64,000 nucleotides of DNA, taken from contig NC_090195.1 in assembly GCF_024679245.1 (NCBI RefSeq), positions 8,213,300 through 8,277,299 on the forward strand. The letters run 5' to 3'. This stretch comes from Pseudorasbora parva (taxonomy: Eukaryota > Chordata > Actinopteri > Cypriniformes > Gobionidae). A program made the translations under genes and the position numbers. Within the stretch, counting starts at the first letter, position 1, and every line of letters starts with the position of its first letter. The notes below the pieces were generated by a model. The model was not told the DNA's origin and made no database searches. It was given only the letters and a program-made list of their open reading frames with translations. Positions 21,078 through 33,726 of the stretch are shown one piece after another.

Positions 21078-21225
21078 ATTCAGATCATCAAATTCAATAT
21101 TCTAAAATTCAGATCATCAAATTCAATATTCTAAAATTCAGATCATCAAATTCAATATTCTAAAATTCAGATCATCAAATTCAATATTCTAAAATTCAGA
21201 TCATCAAATTCAATGTTCTAAAATT
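21078..21225. repeat. 29-bp tandem array in left arm
   Basis: About five copies of a 29-bp unit beginning attcagatcatcaaattc. It is mirrored in the right arm at about 23160-23370 with more copies. Confidence 0.9.
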
Positions 21226-23159
21226 CAGATCGCAGAAATTCAGATCTTACAGAAAGTAGGCCAGAGGTCATCAGGGAAGAGTAAAGGATGTCAGAAAAAT
21301 CCAACGGAGCACCATATCTGATCATTTCATTTACTATTTGTAATGGAATAAAGAGAAAAGATCAAACAACCCCTTTATACTTTTTTGTTTATTTTAGATT
21401 AATGCACAGAAAAAGAGATTTCGGCTAGATTTCTCATTTTTCGTGTGGTTTACCGCACAATTAAAAAAGGTTGGGTACTGATTAATATTTTATATATCAG
21501 ATAAACATTTTTTTCTGTGAAACGGGTTAAGTTGCACAGAAAAGTTGCTTGATCTAGGACCTGCCCTGTACAGTTTAAGAAGCGGTATCTTCTACTGCTA
21601 TAAGACTACTATTTTGTTGAACAGACCTGGGCTGAATCTGAAATCGCCCCCTATACCCTCAATACCTGCAAACAAGTTTCAAAATCCTGCCTATCAGGTA
21701 GAGTACAGAGTCAATTGTATGTACTGTACAGTGTATTGGGGGGGATTTTTGGTGGTATAAATATATTGATTTTGTAGTAATATTCTCATCAGTGTTCTAT
21801 CAGCTTTAACATAGGCCAAATTAAATCTGCATATTTGTGATATTTACCCCAGGGCGTTATGTCATTTTATAAAGGCCATTTTTTAAATCTTATTAAATGT
21901 ATGCATTTCATGTTCAATTCTTACATTTGATTAATAAATGCAGTTATATTAGTAAGACACTAGGGCTTTTACCAATCAAATTAATTAATTTAAACTGCAA
22001 AAATAAAACAGCAATGAATAATGTTATGAGATTGATGTTCTAAATGTTTGAATATACAAATAAAAAAATGCAATGATACTTTTAAACATGAAACTAAACC
22101 GCCAATAGGTGGCAGCAAGTGATCGTCTTAATGAGTGAGTCATTGAGTCGTTCATTCAAATGATTCATTCAAAACGCTGATTCATTCAGTTCAAAACACC
22201 GCGCTGAGTGTTGTTCCTTTGGAACTATATTCGTTGGTGAAATCATAGTTGAAATAGAAAAAAAAAGGTTTTTGAGTCTAAAATGTAAGTACCTAATAGT
22301 GAATTATGCTACACAATTCACGATTGCAATGTAGCTATTTGAAATCGTTTGCTCACTTGTTTTGATTTCTCCACGAATGTCTCACAAAGAGATAGGCAGC
22401 GCCAGCCTCAACGCGACTTGTTACCAGAGATCCACTCCATTATCAGTCGCTGTTTACATTGAATATAATAATAAATAAATTATCTGGTTATTTTAATGTT
22501 TTATTTGTCCTGTCGGGAAAGTAAAACCCTCTTTGATTTGTCCCAGACAAAGATAATGTGGAGCCCTTACAGTCAGCCCTGTGTGTTCATTCATGATTTC
22601 TCTCGTGCTGTAAAGCGGAGGTGATTGGTTCATGTCATGAGCGCTGCCGTTTGTTTGAACCGAGGGCTACAGTGATCTGTGACTGTCACGCCATAGACTG
22701 TTAAAAAATAGGTCACGCATCATTAGAGCATTTCCCATTATTATTGTTAACAATTTCACCCCCCACCCCCAAAAGAAAACTCATTCATCTACATTCATTC
22801 ACTTGTTCGAGTTAACTGTATTAGTGGACTAAAGTAGAGAATAGTGAGGGTTTATGGGGGCGATTTTGGATTCAACCCTGGAGAACGACAGATGACGTCA
22901 AACGCTTAGATTTTCTTCACTAATCAGCGATTTGTAAATCACGCACGAAAAATGAGAAATCTAGCCGAAATCTCTTTTTCTGTGCATTAATCTAAAATAA
23001 ACAAAAAAGTATAAAGGGGTTGTTTGATCTTTTCTCTTTATTCCATTACAAATAGTAAATGAAATGATCAGATATGGTGCTCCGTTGGATTTTTCTGACA
23101 TCCTTTACTCTTCCCTGATGACCTCTGGCCTACTTTCTGTAAGATCTGAATTTCTGCGA

Positions 23160-23370
23160 TCTGAATTTTAGAACATTGAATATGATGATCTGAATTTTAG
23201 AACATTGAATTTGATGATCTGAATTTTAGAATATTGAATTTGATGATCTGAATTTTAGAATATTGAATTTGATGATCTGAATTTTAGAATATTGAATTTG
23301 ATGATCTGAATTTTAGAATATTGAATTTGATGATCTGTATTTTAGAATATTGAATTTGATGATCTGAATT
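23160..23370. repeat. 29-bp tandem array in right arm
   Basis: About seven units of the complementary repeat (gatctgaattttagaata...). The copy number differs from the left arm, so the arms have diverged by array expansion or loss. Confidence 0.9.
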
Positions 23371-23666
23371 TCTTCTTCATCTGAAATCTTGAATCTGTAT
23401 TTTCAAAAACTGAATATTTCCAGTCGATTAATTCAGAACAAAATATCTGCTGTTTGAAAATACATGTCTAAACAATTTCGACATAAAAACATATCAGATG
23501 TGTTCAATTTCAAAGGTTCTATATTCAACATTTTAAAAAATTCAAATTCAGAACTATGTAAAATGCAACATAATATTCAGTTTTGTTAGATTACACTTGT
23601 CAATAATTCAGATTTATACAATTCAAATTCAGATCATTTAGTCATATTTCTAGCTCCATAGAGGTT

Positions 23667-26286
23667 GCCACTTGGGAGTAACGCAATTATGACTTAACAT
23701 TAATATAACATTAATTATAATAACTTCTATTACTTATATTAATAATTAAAATAAAGTATCTTTCCCCAAAACTGATTAGTAGCTTTTATGGTTACTATGA
23801 GAAGCTGTCAAAGGACCACAGACAAGATGCAGAGTGTTTTTACATGAACCGAGATGCACTTGTTTAACTGTTCGGATGGAAAATGTGTTACCATCACCCT
23901 GACAAAGGTGGACTGGTGGACTCCTGTTAATCTCTGACTCGGTTAATGTCCCGTAGGGGAAATTGCGGTTCTGCTGCGATATCTTCATAGCACTCGGAAG
24001 TAGTAAGATGGGTTGGTTGGCGACAGTGGCCTAATGTCCTTAATGGAAGTCACGGACAGCCACTCGCTTTGCTGCATTCCTCGTAGAGTAAAAGATTCCC
24101 CTGTGATGTGCCATTTGTGAGAGAGTCCAGTACACTTAGGAAGCCAATTGACCTAACTAAAAGCTGTGGGCTGTACCGGTGTGTTTTATACAGAGAGGTC
24201 AGGCGGAGAGTGCACAATGTTGGGTCTTTGATTTGATTTGAAACATCGACCTTGGCACCCTGAATTGCTTTCACTCTGTCAATGCCGAGCTCATGATTTT
24301 ATAAGCCACATTATTTTGACTTTGTATTATGCTGCAAGAATAAAAAGGATGCAAATGACTGCGATTTCGATACATTTGTGATGCCCATTATTTCCAAGGC
24401 TTTCCTTTGTTTATTTCCGTGCCTCGGATTTCTGGTCTGATGTTGTGGCCCTTTAAGATCTCCATGGTAACATGCATTAACATTTTTGTATGAGTGCCCT
24501 GCCAAATATGAAAAGCTTTCTTTTGATGTAAATGGCAGTCAGACAGAGCCACACACGCACAGACAAGCACATCTCTGCTTTTGTCTGGGAGCAAAAATCG
24601 CAAATATTCAAATATTGTTTTTACTTACAATTATGTTAAACATACAATGTCAATGCATTTGGCATAAAGACTAATATGCTGGAAATTCTTTAAATGAAAT
24701 GATTACAATGCTGCTTTTGCGATTCAGATTGTTCCAATAAACCTTTTTTAAAAAATCTTTAATTTATAATTTCATGTTTCATTGTTTAAACGTTTTGTGA
24801 AAAGAAAAAATGCATTAAACAATACAACATAAAGCTAAAGTTGCTAGTTTCATTATACCTCCCTCCCACATTAAAATATATGTAAAATCTAAATGTTCAA
24901 TGTATATATGACTAGCAATGATTATTTGTTTAATTTAATTTAAATCAATACTTTTATTTTATTTATTTAATTATCTGTTACCGGTAGTTATTATTATCAT
25001 TTGAGGTTTTAAATCAGATTTTAAATATATATAGCAAAATACACACCATTTTACAATAGTATGGTGTAAAAAAAAATCACTTTTTACGGAAAGTAGCCAA
25101 CAGGTTAAAGACATTTCGGTGTGTGCTTACCATCTGTTTATGATGGTTTTATTCAGTTTCAGGTGGAAAACAACCGGATGGTGTTCATGGATGAGCAGGA
25201 GGCGGTCAGGCTAGAGGTAAATTACTGAAAAAAAGGTGAACAGGCTTTCCCATCCTTTGCTGGAAAAACAACCTTGAGCATGGGCATTTTATCTCATTAG
25301 GTCTTGATTTACTCCTAGCGAGAGTGTTTGAAGCTGGAAGCTCCCGTTAACAGGCCTGATGTTTCCTGTTCCCTTCCTCCATGTCCTGAGCCGAGCCTGA
25401 AACACGCCTGAACCGCACCGCTGCTGTTGCCATCACGATTGGCCTGCCTGACTCTGCGGCCGCAATTATATTTTGATGAGCTTTGGACAGAAGCTGGAAA
25501 GGAGGTTAAGAGTTTGAACAGCCAGGTTATTTTGGACCCGGTCAAGTCGTTGAGCACTGAAGGAAAGGGTTAATTTGCAGTGATGATGGGATCCAGCTTC
25601 TATCTCATTTCATTAAAAGGAGGAGGACATTTTTATTAAAAGCATGTATATTGGTTATATGAATTAAGTATTAATAAATATTATTAGCAATTTTTCATCC
25701 CTCAAATCCTTTTTTTTTAGTTACAAAGCTATGACTTTTTATGACTTTAGAAGACTTGCAATAAAGTCGTAATATGTATTATTTTCTGAATTATCTCCAC
25801 ATATGGTGATATCAACAACTGAAAAGTCATAAATTACATGAAGTAATCCAGAGACACCAAACCGATATCATGATTTTATAAGGTGAAGATTTCAACATTC
25901 GTACAGTGTGATTTGTACGAAAACATAAAATTATTAGGGAAGAAAGCGTGAAAGTCAGGGTTATTATCGTTAACCTTAACTATTAAACATATTTTTGTTC
26001 ATTGAAATAAAGCTAAAATAAAATATAAATATTAGATGAAAAACGAAATGTTGCCTTGCCAACTGGCTGAATTTAAAAAAGTTCAAATAGAACTTAAATA
26101 AAAAATAAACAAAACTTAAATATTAATATTAAAGGGAAAAACTAATGAAAATGACGAAAGCACATAGCAAAGTTACAAATAATTAAACATTTACTAATTA
26201 CTTATAAAGAAAGTGTAATCCCTTCTCGCAGTTCAAAATCCTTACTCTACATCATACGTTGCATCAGTAACGCTTTTTTTGTGTTT
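23667..26286. other. Mainly unassigned, compositionally complex sequence
   Basis: 23770-24700 and 25140-25620 lack obvious repeat structure and look like unique genomic DNA. The candidate exon at 25163-25216 lies here. The rest is AT-rich. Confidence 0.4.
25163..25216 (+). CDS. Candidate 54-bp host exon (18 codons)
   Basis: The upstream sequence tttattcagtttcag gives a pyrimidine-rich acceptor ending AG at 25161-25162, and gtaaat at 25217 is a fair donor. Of the three frames, only the first is open across all 54 bp. It encodes VENNRMVFMDEQEAVRLE, a charged, non-repetitive peptide with no biased composition, and its length is a multiple of three. I do not recognise the gene. Neighbouring exons are not visible within the window, so it would need introns of many kilobases on both sides. 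A chance match to splice signals is possible. Confidence 0.35.
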
Positions 26287-26707
26287 GTGGTGTGGCAAGC
26301 AGCGGGGCGAGGAAGAGCCTCTCGGCGGGCGGAGGGCCGAACAGCAGTGTGTCTGGGAACCGGACCAGAATTTTTTTTTTTTTTAACGTTTCCAACATTT
26401 ATTAACTCAAAATAAATAAACAAAACGAAAGTAAAACCGCGGACAGCCCCTCACGGATGACTGCCCGCAAACACACACAAAATAAAACGTGGGCAGCCCC
26501 TCACGGACGACTGCCCACAAACACAAAAACAAAACATAACATAAAATCCAGGCCTGGTCCTCTCTCGTCTTCCGCTGCCATGTTCCTCCTTTTATGCTCC
26601 CGTCACATGGCCGCGAGACGAGACCGGTGTGCCACGCAGCTGGCACTCGTTGACATTAATCACCGGCCCGCTCTCGCGGTCCCTCGCCCCGCTGCTTGCC
26701 ACACCAC
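26287..26707. mobile_element. MITE with perfect 26-bp inverted ends
   Basis: 26287-26312 and 26682-26707 are perfect inverted repeats of 26 bp (starting gtggtgtggcaagcag). Internally, a segment of about 52 bp containing cagcccctcacgga is tandemly duplicated (about 26439-26545). On the minus strand, an AATAAA-like signal precedes a 14-nt A run (26372 leftwards), as in a polyadenylated transcript. The family is unknown. Confidence 0.7.
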
Positions 26708-26814
26708 AGTGTTGAATACAGAAGGCGGTTTGCCGGAAGCTAGATATTTTACTTTATAACATGTTAAATATGTTTTTTTTTTTTTTTACACAAATACATT
26801 GCTTTGCTTCAGAG

Positions 26815-27029
26815 CCGTGTGAAGTACTTTTATCATGGATGGAAGTGCTTTTTTTGGGCTTCAAATTTTCGCCTCCCATAAACTGCCATTATAAAGCTTG
26901 GAAGAGCCAGGACATTTTTATTTATTATATATAACTCTGAATGTGTTCGTCTGAAAGAAGAATGTCATATACACATATACAGGGTGAGTAAATGGGGTGA
27001 TTTTCAGTTTTGGGTGAACTATCCCATAA
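26815..27029. mobile_element. Right half of a family T MITE variant
   Basis: It shares ccattataaagcttggaagagcc and the ending gggtgaactatccc with the complete copy at 39640-39962. Confidence 0.65.
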
Positions 27030-27980
27030 ATATAAATAATAAATAATAAAAGCTAATTCAAAATATTATTAAAAATGAATACAAAAATAACACTGATAAA
27101 GGTCGCTCCCAATCCCACCCCTAAGCCTACCCTTCAGTGGTGCAGAAGTAAAAAGTAGGCTATATGAACTAGTGATCAAATCACCAAAACTTATGAATTG
27201 CAATAAGCGTGTATGTTGGTAATACGCTTGATTCTTCATGGTTTATCAAGAGCCTCAATGTTTTCTTGAACGTTTCACATTTCTAGAAATCGCATTCGCA
27301 CCTCGCTGACAGTTTACCGTCTTAAATTCGCTGGCCAACCTGGGTTAAGATGTTTAGATTAGGTGGCGGTGTTCATTTACAAAAAAAAAAAAAAAAAAAA
27401 ATCAGGTCGAGTGCAAAGATCTTATTTTGTGTCTTTTTATCTGATGAGGCCCTTGTACAGATCCCATCATCCTCTGCTTCTGTCCCTTTCAACCAACCCC
27501 ACCCCCACCCCCCACACCTTCACGCCGCGTCTCTCCGAATCGCTTTTACGCTTTCCTGTCGTCTGCCGGTAATCCCACTGTCTCCATTATTGTCTTAATA
27601 TCAAGTACAGCTGGAGATAATGGAGCGACATGGTAATAACAGTGTGGCCTAAAGGGGGCCCTCCAGGGAAATATCTTGATGCTGGAAGAATATTAATACC
27701 TCTGAGCTCTCTGCACTTCCTGCTTTCCCTCATTGCACATTTTTCACAACTACATAATGGCCCTAATATGCATAACAAAAGCTTTAGGATGTGAGGGTAA
27801 GTGTGTGTATAATGTGCCTATAGACCGCAATACAACGCTATAGGAAACTCCTCTCTGCTAACGGAAAACACACATTTGCCTATTATAAGTGCTGACATGA
27901 GATTTAATGTGTGGGATTTTTTTTTTTGTCTGTTCGAATGGTTTTGAGAATAAATAAGCACAATCTAAACTAAAAGACAA
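27030..27980. other. Unassigned sequence
   Basis: It contains a poly(A) run (27380-27399) and a complex, GC-richer stretch at 27400-27760. No exon was supported. Confidence 0.4.
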
Positions 27981-28602
27981 CACTGTAAAACTGAATAAGT
28001 TGGCAAAGCTCAAAAAATGTTGACAGTCGGTTACATCAATTTTTTAAAGTTCTGAACTGTAAAGTTTAAGTAAGCTGAACTTGCAGATTTTTTATTTTGC
28101 ACACATACTTTTTAATTGCTCTTAACTTCAAATATTTTAGTTAGATAATTCATACATGTACATAAAAATATAATCTTAAACAGTGATATAGAACATTTAA
28201 CTTTATATCATTTCTCAAACCAATCTCATGATCCACTTGTCACCATAATGCTACTAAAATATCATAAATACCATACATACAATACTACTAAATATTTACC
28301 TTAACATCTTGCACAAAAAACAAACAAACAAACAAACACATAACACTTAATTTTAGCATGTATTCATTTCTCCCTTTTGAGTTTAATGACAAAGCATGCT
28401 GGAAACTAGAAATCCCAGCCCAGTTTCAGTTAAATTCAAGTTTCTCTCATAAAGTTCATAAAACTCAGAGCAATTCAGATTATTTAAGCCGTATGAGTTT
28501 TGTAAATTAAAAAGAAAAAGAAAGTTATAAATACTCATAAAAGTTAATTTGAGTTGCTCAACTCAATCCAATTCATTTTTTAGAGTGTTAGGGTTTACAG
28601 TG
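27981..28602. mobile_element. Possible MITE with cactgtaaa ends
   Basis: Short inverted ends (cactgtaaa and tttacagtg) bound an AT-rich interior. The interior contains tttttagagtgt, which resembles the termini of the elements at 33502 and 39987. Confidence 0.4.
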
Positions 28603-28959
28603 CATGCAAAGTTATGGCTTAAAGGTGAAAGTATGTAATGTTGTAGTGGTTAAAATATTTATATAAGTATAAAAAGACCAAAAAGGCTGGTGGTGACTGG
28701 CAAGTGTCAAATTTCATGTTTGCATACTCTTACGACATAACCGACAATGTTTACAATGATACTCAACAAGACAGGCATTTTGACATCATTTTGTTTGAAT
28801 ATTCGTGCACTGTGAGATGTGTGAGATGCGTGGGCATCGGTGGCATATCGCCGGCATAAATCAGACCGATAAATCAGTTAGGCTCTAGTTTTAATGTGGA
28901 TCTGCATGACCAACTTGAACCTTTTGCGAAATCTGCATGGGGAAATATTTTGCTATCAT
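28603..28959. other. Unassigned sequence
   Basis: No gene or clear repeat was seen. Confidence 0.4.
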
Positions 28960-29444
28960 GTGAATTCCTGATTGTGTGGCTGGATGTTCCTCCAGACATG
29001 ACGCTTGCCATTCAGGCCAAACAAAGAATTCAGTCTTTTTTTCATCAGACCAGATAATTTTTATTTCTCATGGTCTGAGAGTCCAGGCACCATTTAATGA
29101 GGATTGACTTTTGTCTGGCCACTCTATACAGGCCTGATTGGTGAAGTGCTCTCACCAACAGAGAAACGCTGGATAAATCAGTCTGTCTCTGTCAGAGTGA
29201 CCATCAGGTTCTTGGTCACCTCCCTGACTAAGGCCCTTCTCCCTCGATCGCTCAGTTTGGCCGGCCTGTCAGCTCCAGGAAGAGTCCTGGTGGCTCCTAA
29301 CTTCTTCCATTTATAAATGAAGATGAAGGCCACTGTGCTCATTGGGACCTTCAATGCTGCTAACATTTTTTTGTACCCTTTCCAAGATCTGTGCCTCAAT
29401 ACAATTCTGTCTCGGGGGTCTACAGAAAATGATTTGGACTTCAT
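28960..29444 (-). pseudogene. Tc1-like transposase, 5' half, broken
   Basis: Reading from the ATG at 29444, the frame encodes the paired-type DNA-binding region of a Tc1 transposase, with recognisable blocks such as SVDPRDRIV, ALKVPMSTVA and GRRALVREVTKN, up to about 29178. Further downstream, several frameshifts and stops interrupt a stretch that still shows a WSDE-like block near 29060. This would be around the second catalytic aspartate of the DDE domain. The C-terminal half and the final glutamate are not present. It is non-functional. The family call rests on remembered Tc1 motifs and is firm; the exact subfamily is not determined. Confidence 0.85.
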
Positions 29445-29642
29445 GGCTTGGTTTGTGCTCTGACATGTACTGTTATCTTTGGGACCTTATATAGACAGGT
29501 GTGTGCCTTTCCAAATCACGTCCAATCAACTGAATTTACCACAGGAGGACTCCAATCAAGTTGTAGAAACATCTCAAGGATGATCAGTGAAAACACGATT
29601 GATCTGACCTCAATTTTAAGTGTCATGGCAAAGGCTGTGAAT

Positions 29643-30425
29643 TAGCCTGGATAGCCGAACTCAGCCCCGCCCACAACATTTGAGCTCGGGCAGTTCGGTC
29701 TGGACTTGATCCAGAGTGGAGTCACTGAGGAGTCACAGGAGAAACTGTTCGTACCAATAAAATCATCAGGGCGGGCTTTAGACGGTGACGGACAGATGAT
29801 AAACAGTAACGTAATCATCCACGTCATCATGGGTTGAATTTGTTCAAATCCTAAACGGAGAGCTTGTTCGTATATGCATTCGCCTTCACTATTTCTCTCA
29901 GAAATGATGATCATGTAGTAACTGTGTATCATTAAATATTTTTTTTTACAACATTGGCAAAGATCGTTTATTCCAGCGTGCATACAGACAGGGTTGCCAT
30001 GTTTTTACAACAAAACCCACCAACTACTAGCCCAAAACAAGCCCAATAGCTTTTCAGGAGGTTCTCCGTAAAAATAAAAAAATAAAAAAACCAGGCATTT
30101 GAGGGGTAAAATGTGTGTTATTTTAGCACAGTTGCTTGCTAAAATTTGCATTCCTTGGTCTATATCACATAAATGAGGTTGCTTCAACCTGCGGACATGG
30201 AAAACAACCCGTGGGCAAAACAGCAGACTTGGCAACACAGTGCAGTTGAGTTCTGTTGATATTTGACAACGAACGTTATGAGTTGCTCCGTTGCTCTGAT
30301 TGGTTGTAGGTCTATCCAATTGAGGTCTTTCCTGGTTCGGTTGAAACACGCCCCATAATCACAGCCCAATGGAGCAGTTTCACACTCATATTCTGACTTG
30401 AATTGAGTATGACCACATCAGGCTA
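29643..30425. mobile_element. Family A MITE, complete copy
   Basis: The ends tagcctgga and (complement) tagcctgat are inverted repeats. The flanking 8-mers gctgtgaa and gatgcgaa agree at 6 of 8 positions, fitting a decayed hAT-type duplication. The element cuts the Tc1-like remnant. Other copies are 41033-47577 (interrupted) and 54617-54857 (partial). The ORFs here are repeat-derived. Confidence 0.75.
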
Positions 30426-30617
30426 GATGCGAATAGGTACATGTAATTTTTTTCGTTTTTTATTTGAAGAAATTCAAACAAACTTCTTTCACATTGTCAT
30501 TATGGGGTATTGTTTGTAGAATTTTGAGGGAAATAGTGAATTTAATCAATTTTGGAATAAGACATAACAAAATGTGGAAAAAGTGAAGCACTGTGAATAC
30601 CTTCTGGATCCACTGTA

Positions 30618-31865
30618 TTTACCATTTGATAACAGATTGCTACTTTGGTGCTGATTAACATTATTCTTTCATACTCCTAGGTGAGGTCAGCAAAAAAAAA
30701 AAATGTTGTGCAAATTATTAGAAAAGAAACTTATTAATAAAACAAAATGGGGTCAATTTTAAATTCATGTTCACTTATGTTCAAACACACACACTTCAGC
30801 TTGCTATGTCTTCCCGCTCTCATCTCCCCGCATGACTTGTTCTTGTGCTTTTGCACGCTCGTACCGGCTCTCATGTTGTGACATGGATCAATCGGGAACG
30901 CTGTGAACTAAACCACCGTGAACCTGTCAGATTCTCCACAGGAGGAACAGACCTACATTCCCAACTGCCCCTTTGAAAGGTAGGGGCTACGGGCAGGTCA
31001 GGACACCCACTATGCTTTGTTTGAGGGCTGGAAAGAGTCGACCTGCTCTCAAATCCATGCAGAACGGTGACTCTTACACAAGCACTCAAGTACGCTGGTC
31101 CAAAACTCACCTTGTAAAGAGACCATTCATGCTGCATATAAATGGATCGTCTCCAAGATCAGCCAGTCATCATGAGAAGTGATGGGGTTGGTAGTTTTAG
31201 CATTCACACTGTCTTTTGTCAGGGATAGATTCTGAATTAAGAGAAATTTCAACATGCACTTTTGATATTAATAGCCTTGTTCTGTTATGACAGCAGGTGT
31301 CACTGTTTCCTCTTAAACATGAATGTCTGTGTTCATCTATACGTTCTGGGATTTTTGGAGAAAATTTTGATTTTGATTTAAATTTATGAAATAAAACAAA
31401 ATATCCGTTTGTGTTTTCTCAGATTTTTGAGACAATTTCGATTTATGAGACAAAACTATCTGTGTGCGTGTTTGTAAATTTGATTTACATTATTTCTGAC
31501 TGTATTTCTCTTACCACTCATAACTGACTTTATGCACTCCTATAAGGACATTTTCACACCTGGTTTGTTTGCAACCTAAATCGCTTCATTTGCAACCTAA
31601 ATCGCTTCATTTGCAACCTAAATCGCTTCATTTAGGCGTATATGAACACGTCAATCCGCTTGGCTCCGCACCAAAACAATTCCTCTGAGATCGCCTGAAC
31701 GAGATGATCTCGATTGAAAACTAACTCTGGGGCAGTTTGGTTGAGGTGAGAAAGCAATCGGCAGCAGTGTCTGATTCTGTGAGTGAGCACATTAGCTATC
31801 ACGGTTGAAAACCAAAGAGGGCCTCTTCATGTTGTGTGATGTTGTGTAATCAATAAGAGCTGCAT
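30618..31865. other. Unassigned sequence
   Basis: No gene is seen. It contains the 21-bp triplicate at 31571-31633. Confidence 0.4.
31571..31633. repeat. 21-bp unit repeated three times
   Basis: Three perfect tandem copies of a unit beginning gcaacctaaatcgcttc. Confidence 0.97.
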
Positions 31866-32396
31866 TAGCCTGACAAGCCAGACCCACATCAAGATGTTTG
31901 GTCTGGAAACTCACCATAGACAGGGCTCAATCCGAGGGGCGGAATAAACGGTTGTCTTTCAAACTCCCTCTGCACGCGATAGGATAGCGCTACAACCAAC
32001 CAGAGCAACGAAGGTGAAGCAGAGCTTGTTGATAGATTAAACATATCCGTATCCGGTCGGCAACTCTGAACACATCTTCCCTTTTTAAGAATTAATTCAG
32101 TGCCGTTCTTTGTTCTTTTATCAGAGAAAAGCTTATCTCCAAGTCTTCCAGAGTCGCGGTCAAAGCTGACTCGAAAGACCGTCGTTCGCCAGTTTCTGTG
32201 TTTACTAGAAGCACGCAAACGCAACTCGGCCATCGTCATTATGGCCCCGCCCACCGACTCTATACACGATGTGATTGGTGTGTGGTCCGGCAAGAGTTTG
32301 CCGTTTACAGCTCAGAAGAGTATTGAGAGCTGCTAGACGACACTCGCGGGCAGATTAGATTTGCTGCTGCTAGCGTGCGTCTAGATTTCTAGGCTA
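31866..32396 (+). mobile_element. Family B MITE, complete copy
   Basis: The ends tagcctgacaagccagac and (complement) tagcctagaaatctagac are imperfect inverted repeats. The flanking 8-mers gagctgca and gagcggca agree at 7 of 8 positions, pointing to a hAT-type duplication. The inverted partial copy is at 6390-6793. Confidence 0.78.
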
Positions 32397-33501
32397 GAGC
32401 GGCATAATATTTTGGTCAAGATCATGCATTGACAATGCAAGAGTCCGGCACTCTGTCAAGTCTCCTCCAGCACATCCCAAAGACTTTTAAGGTTTTTAAG
32501 GTTCAACAGAATTTAAGGTCTTGACTCAGAGGTGCCAATTCTTCCACAGTTTGAGTCTAATGAATCTGGACATTGTCATCCTGACCATTATGTGTCTTCA
32601 TACAAGGTTGTTTAAGAAATGAAAAGCTACACACTCCATCAATTAGGGTTGGAAAAACTGTTGCCAATCATTGATTTTTAAGCATTTACCTAATTCAATC
32701 CAAACATCTGCTTGTTTTTTGTTTTGTTGTGCTCAAACTACGATCTAGCGTTTTTTCACATATATTTTTCCAGTTGTTTTAAATAGGAGCAGCACATTTT
32801 TAGAACAGCATGAGCGTAACGAGGTGCTGAGCGTCTATTTTACGGTCAAACGCTCTGCATTTTTTCACTGGTCACCGAGAGTTGAAGAATGTTCAACTTT
32901 GTTTTAAAGTTTGGGTTCATCACTGCCGTCCAATCACAATGGAGGAGGGGTGGGACAAATACAACACTGACCAAATGCCAGATTCTGCTGCTTAAGTATA
33001 ATAACAGAACAAAGTAATTTAAAACAAGAGCCAGAGCAAATACTTTACATTGTATCAGCATTTTTAAATAGAAACTATACAAAAACCAATTATCTGTGAA
33101 ATGAGATACTAGTGACACTTACGCGGATATTCCGTATCGTAGCAAGTGTCTCAAATGAAAAAACAACAACAAAAACAGCTGTGCTGCCAAAACGCTCTCA
33201 AATGCTCACAGCTAGGCCTTTTCAGCAGATCACTTTTTCAGCAGTTTTTCAGCTGGCTAAAAATGCTTTGGTTGACACACGGCCTTAGGATTGTAAAAAA
33301 TTCTGTCAATCTGTTATTAACTAATTTTTATATTTTAATGATAAGACTTTTAATAGCTTCTGTTTTTAAACATGATCAACCCTTCCTCTTTGCTACATTA
33401 CAGAACAAAATAAACATGAATGAACATCAGAAAATATATTGAAAGATAACTTACCAAAATCAATGTCATGCCTCATGTAATCGCACGTTAATCGCACAAT
33501 G
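32397..33501. other. Unassigned sequence
   Basis: No gene was recognised, and the short open frames lack motifs. Confidence 0.4.
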
Positions 33502-33726
33502 TACACTCTAAAAAATGCTCGGTTGTTTTAACCCAATGTTGGGTCAAATATGGACTAACCCAGCGATTGGGTTGTTTTAACCCAGCGATTGGGTTTTAAT
33601 CCTCCGTTTGGATTAAATATTTGCTTAAGACAACCCAATTGCTGGGTTAAAACAACCCAACTGCTGGGTTAGTCCATATTTGACCCAACATTGGGTTGTT
33701 TTTTACTCAGAATTTTTTAGAGTGTA
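33502..33726. mobile_element. Palindromic MITE, family C (copy 1)
   Basis: The ends tacactctaaaaaa and ttttttagagtgta are inverted. The interior is a near-perfect palindrome built of aacccaa/ttgggtt blocks. The TA ends suggest Tc1/mariner-type mobilisation. Confidence 0.8.

Larger units (their letters stand above)
20787..23660. mobile_element. Long terminal inverted repeat (foldback) element, 2.9 kb
   Basis: The ends tatggagctagaaatatgac and the exact complement are flanked by a direct repeat, gaggtt (20781-20786 and 23661-23666). The inverted arms are about 660-720 bp each (20787-21446 and about 22940-23660). Both arms carry tandem 29-bp arrays. The 1.5-kb centre has no transposase. The superfamily is unknown. 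Confidence 0.8.
28960..30617 (-). mobile_element. Tc1-like transposon remnant, split by family A MITE
   Basis: On the minus strand, the right end (30430-30617) is a Tc1-like terminus ending at TA, and the remainder continues at 29642-28960 after the family A insertion. The opposite terminus is missing. Confidence 0.85.

Noticed and set aside
21078..21225. CRISPR-like repeat array
   Set aside because: The 29-bp units are directly tandem with no spacers, are mirrored in an inverted arm, and the genome is vertebrate.
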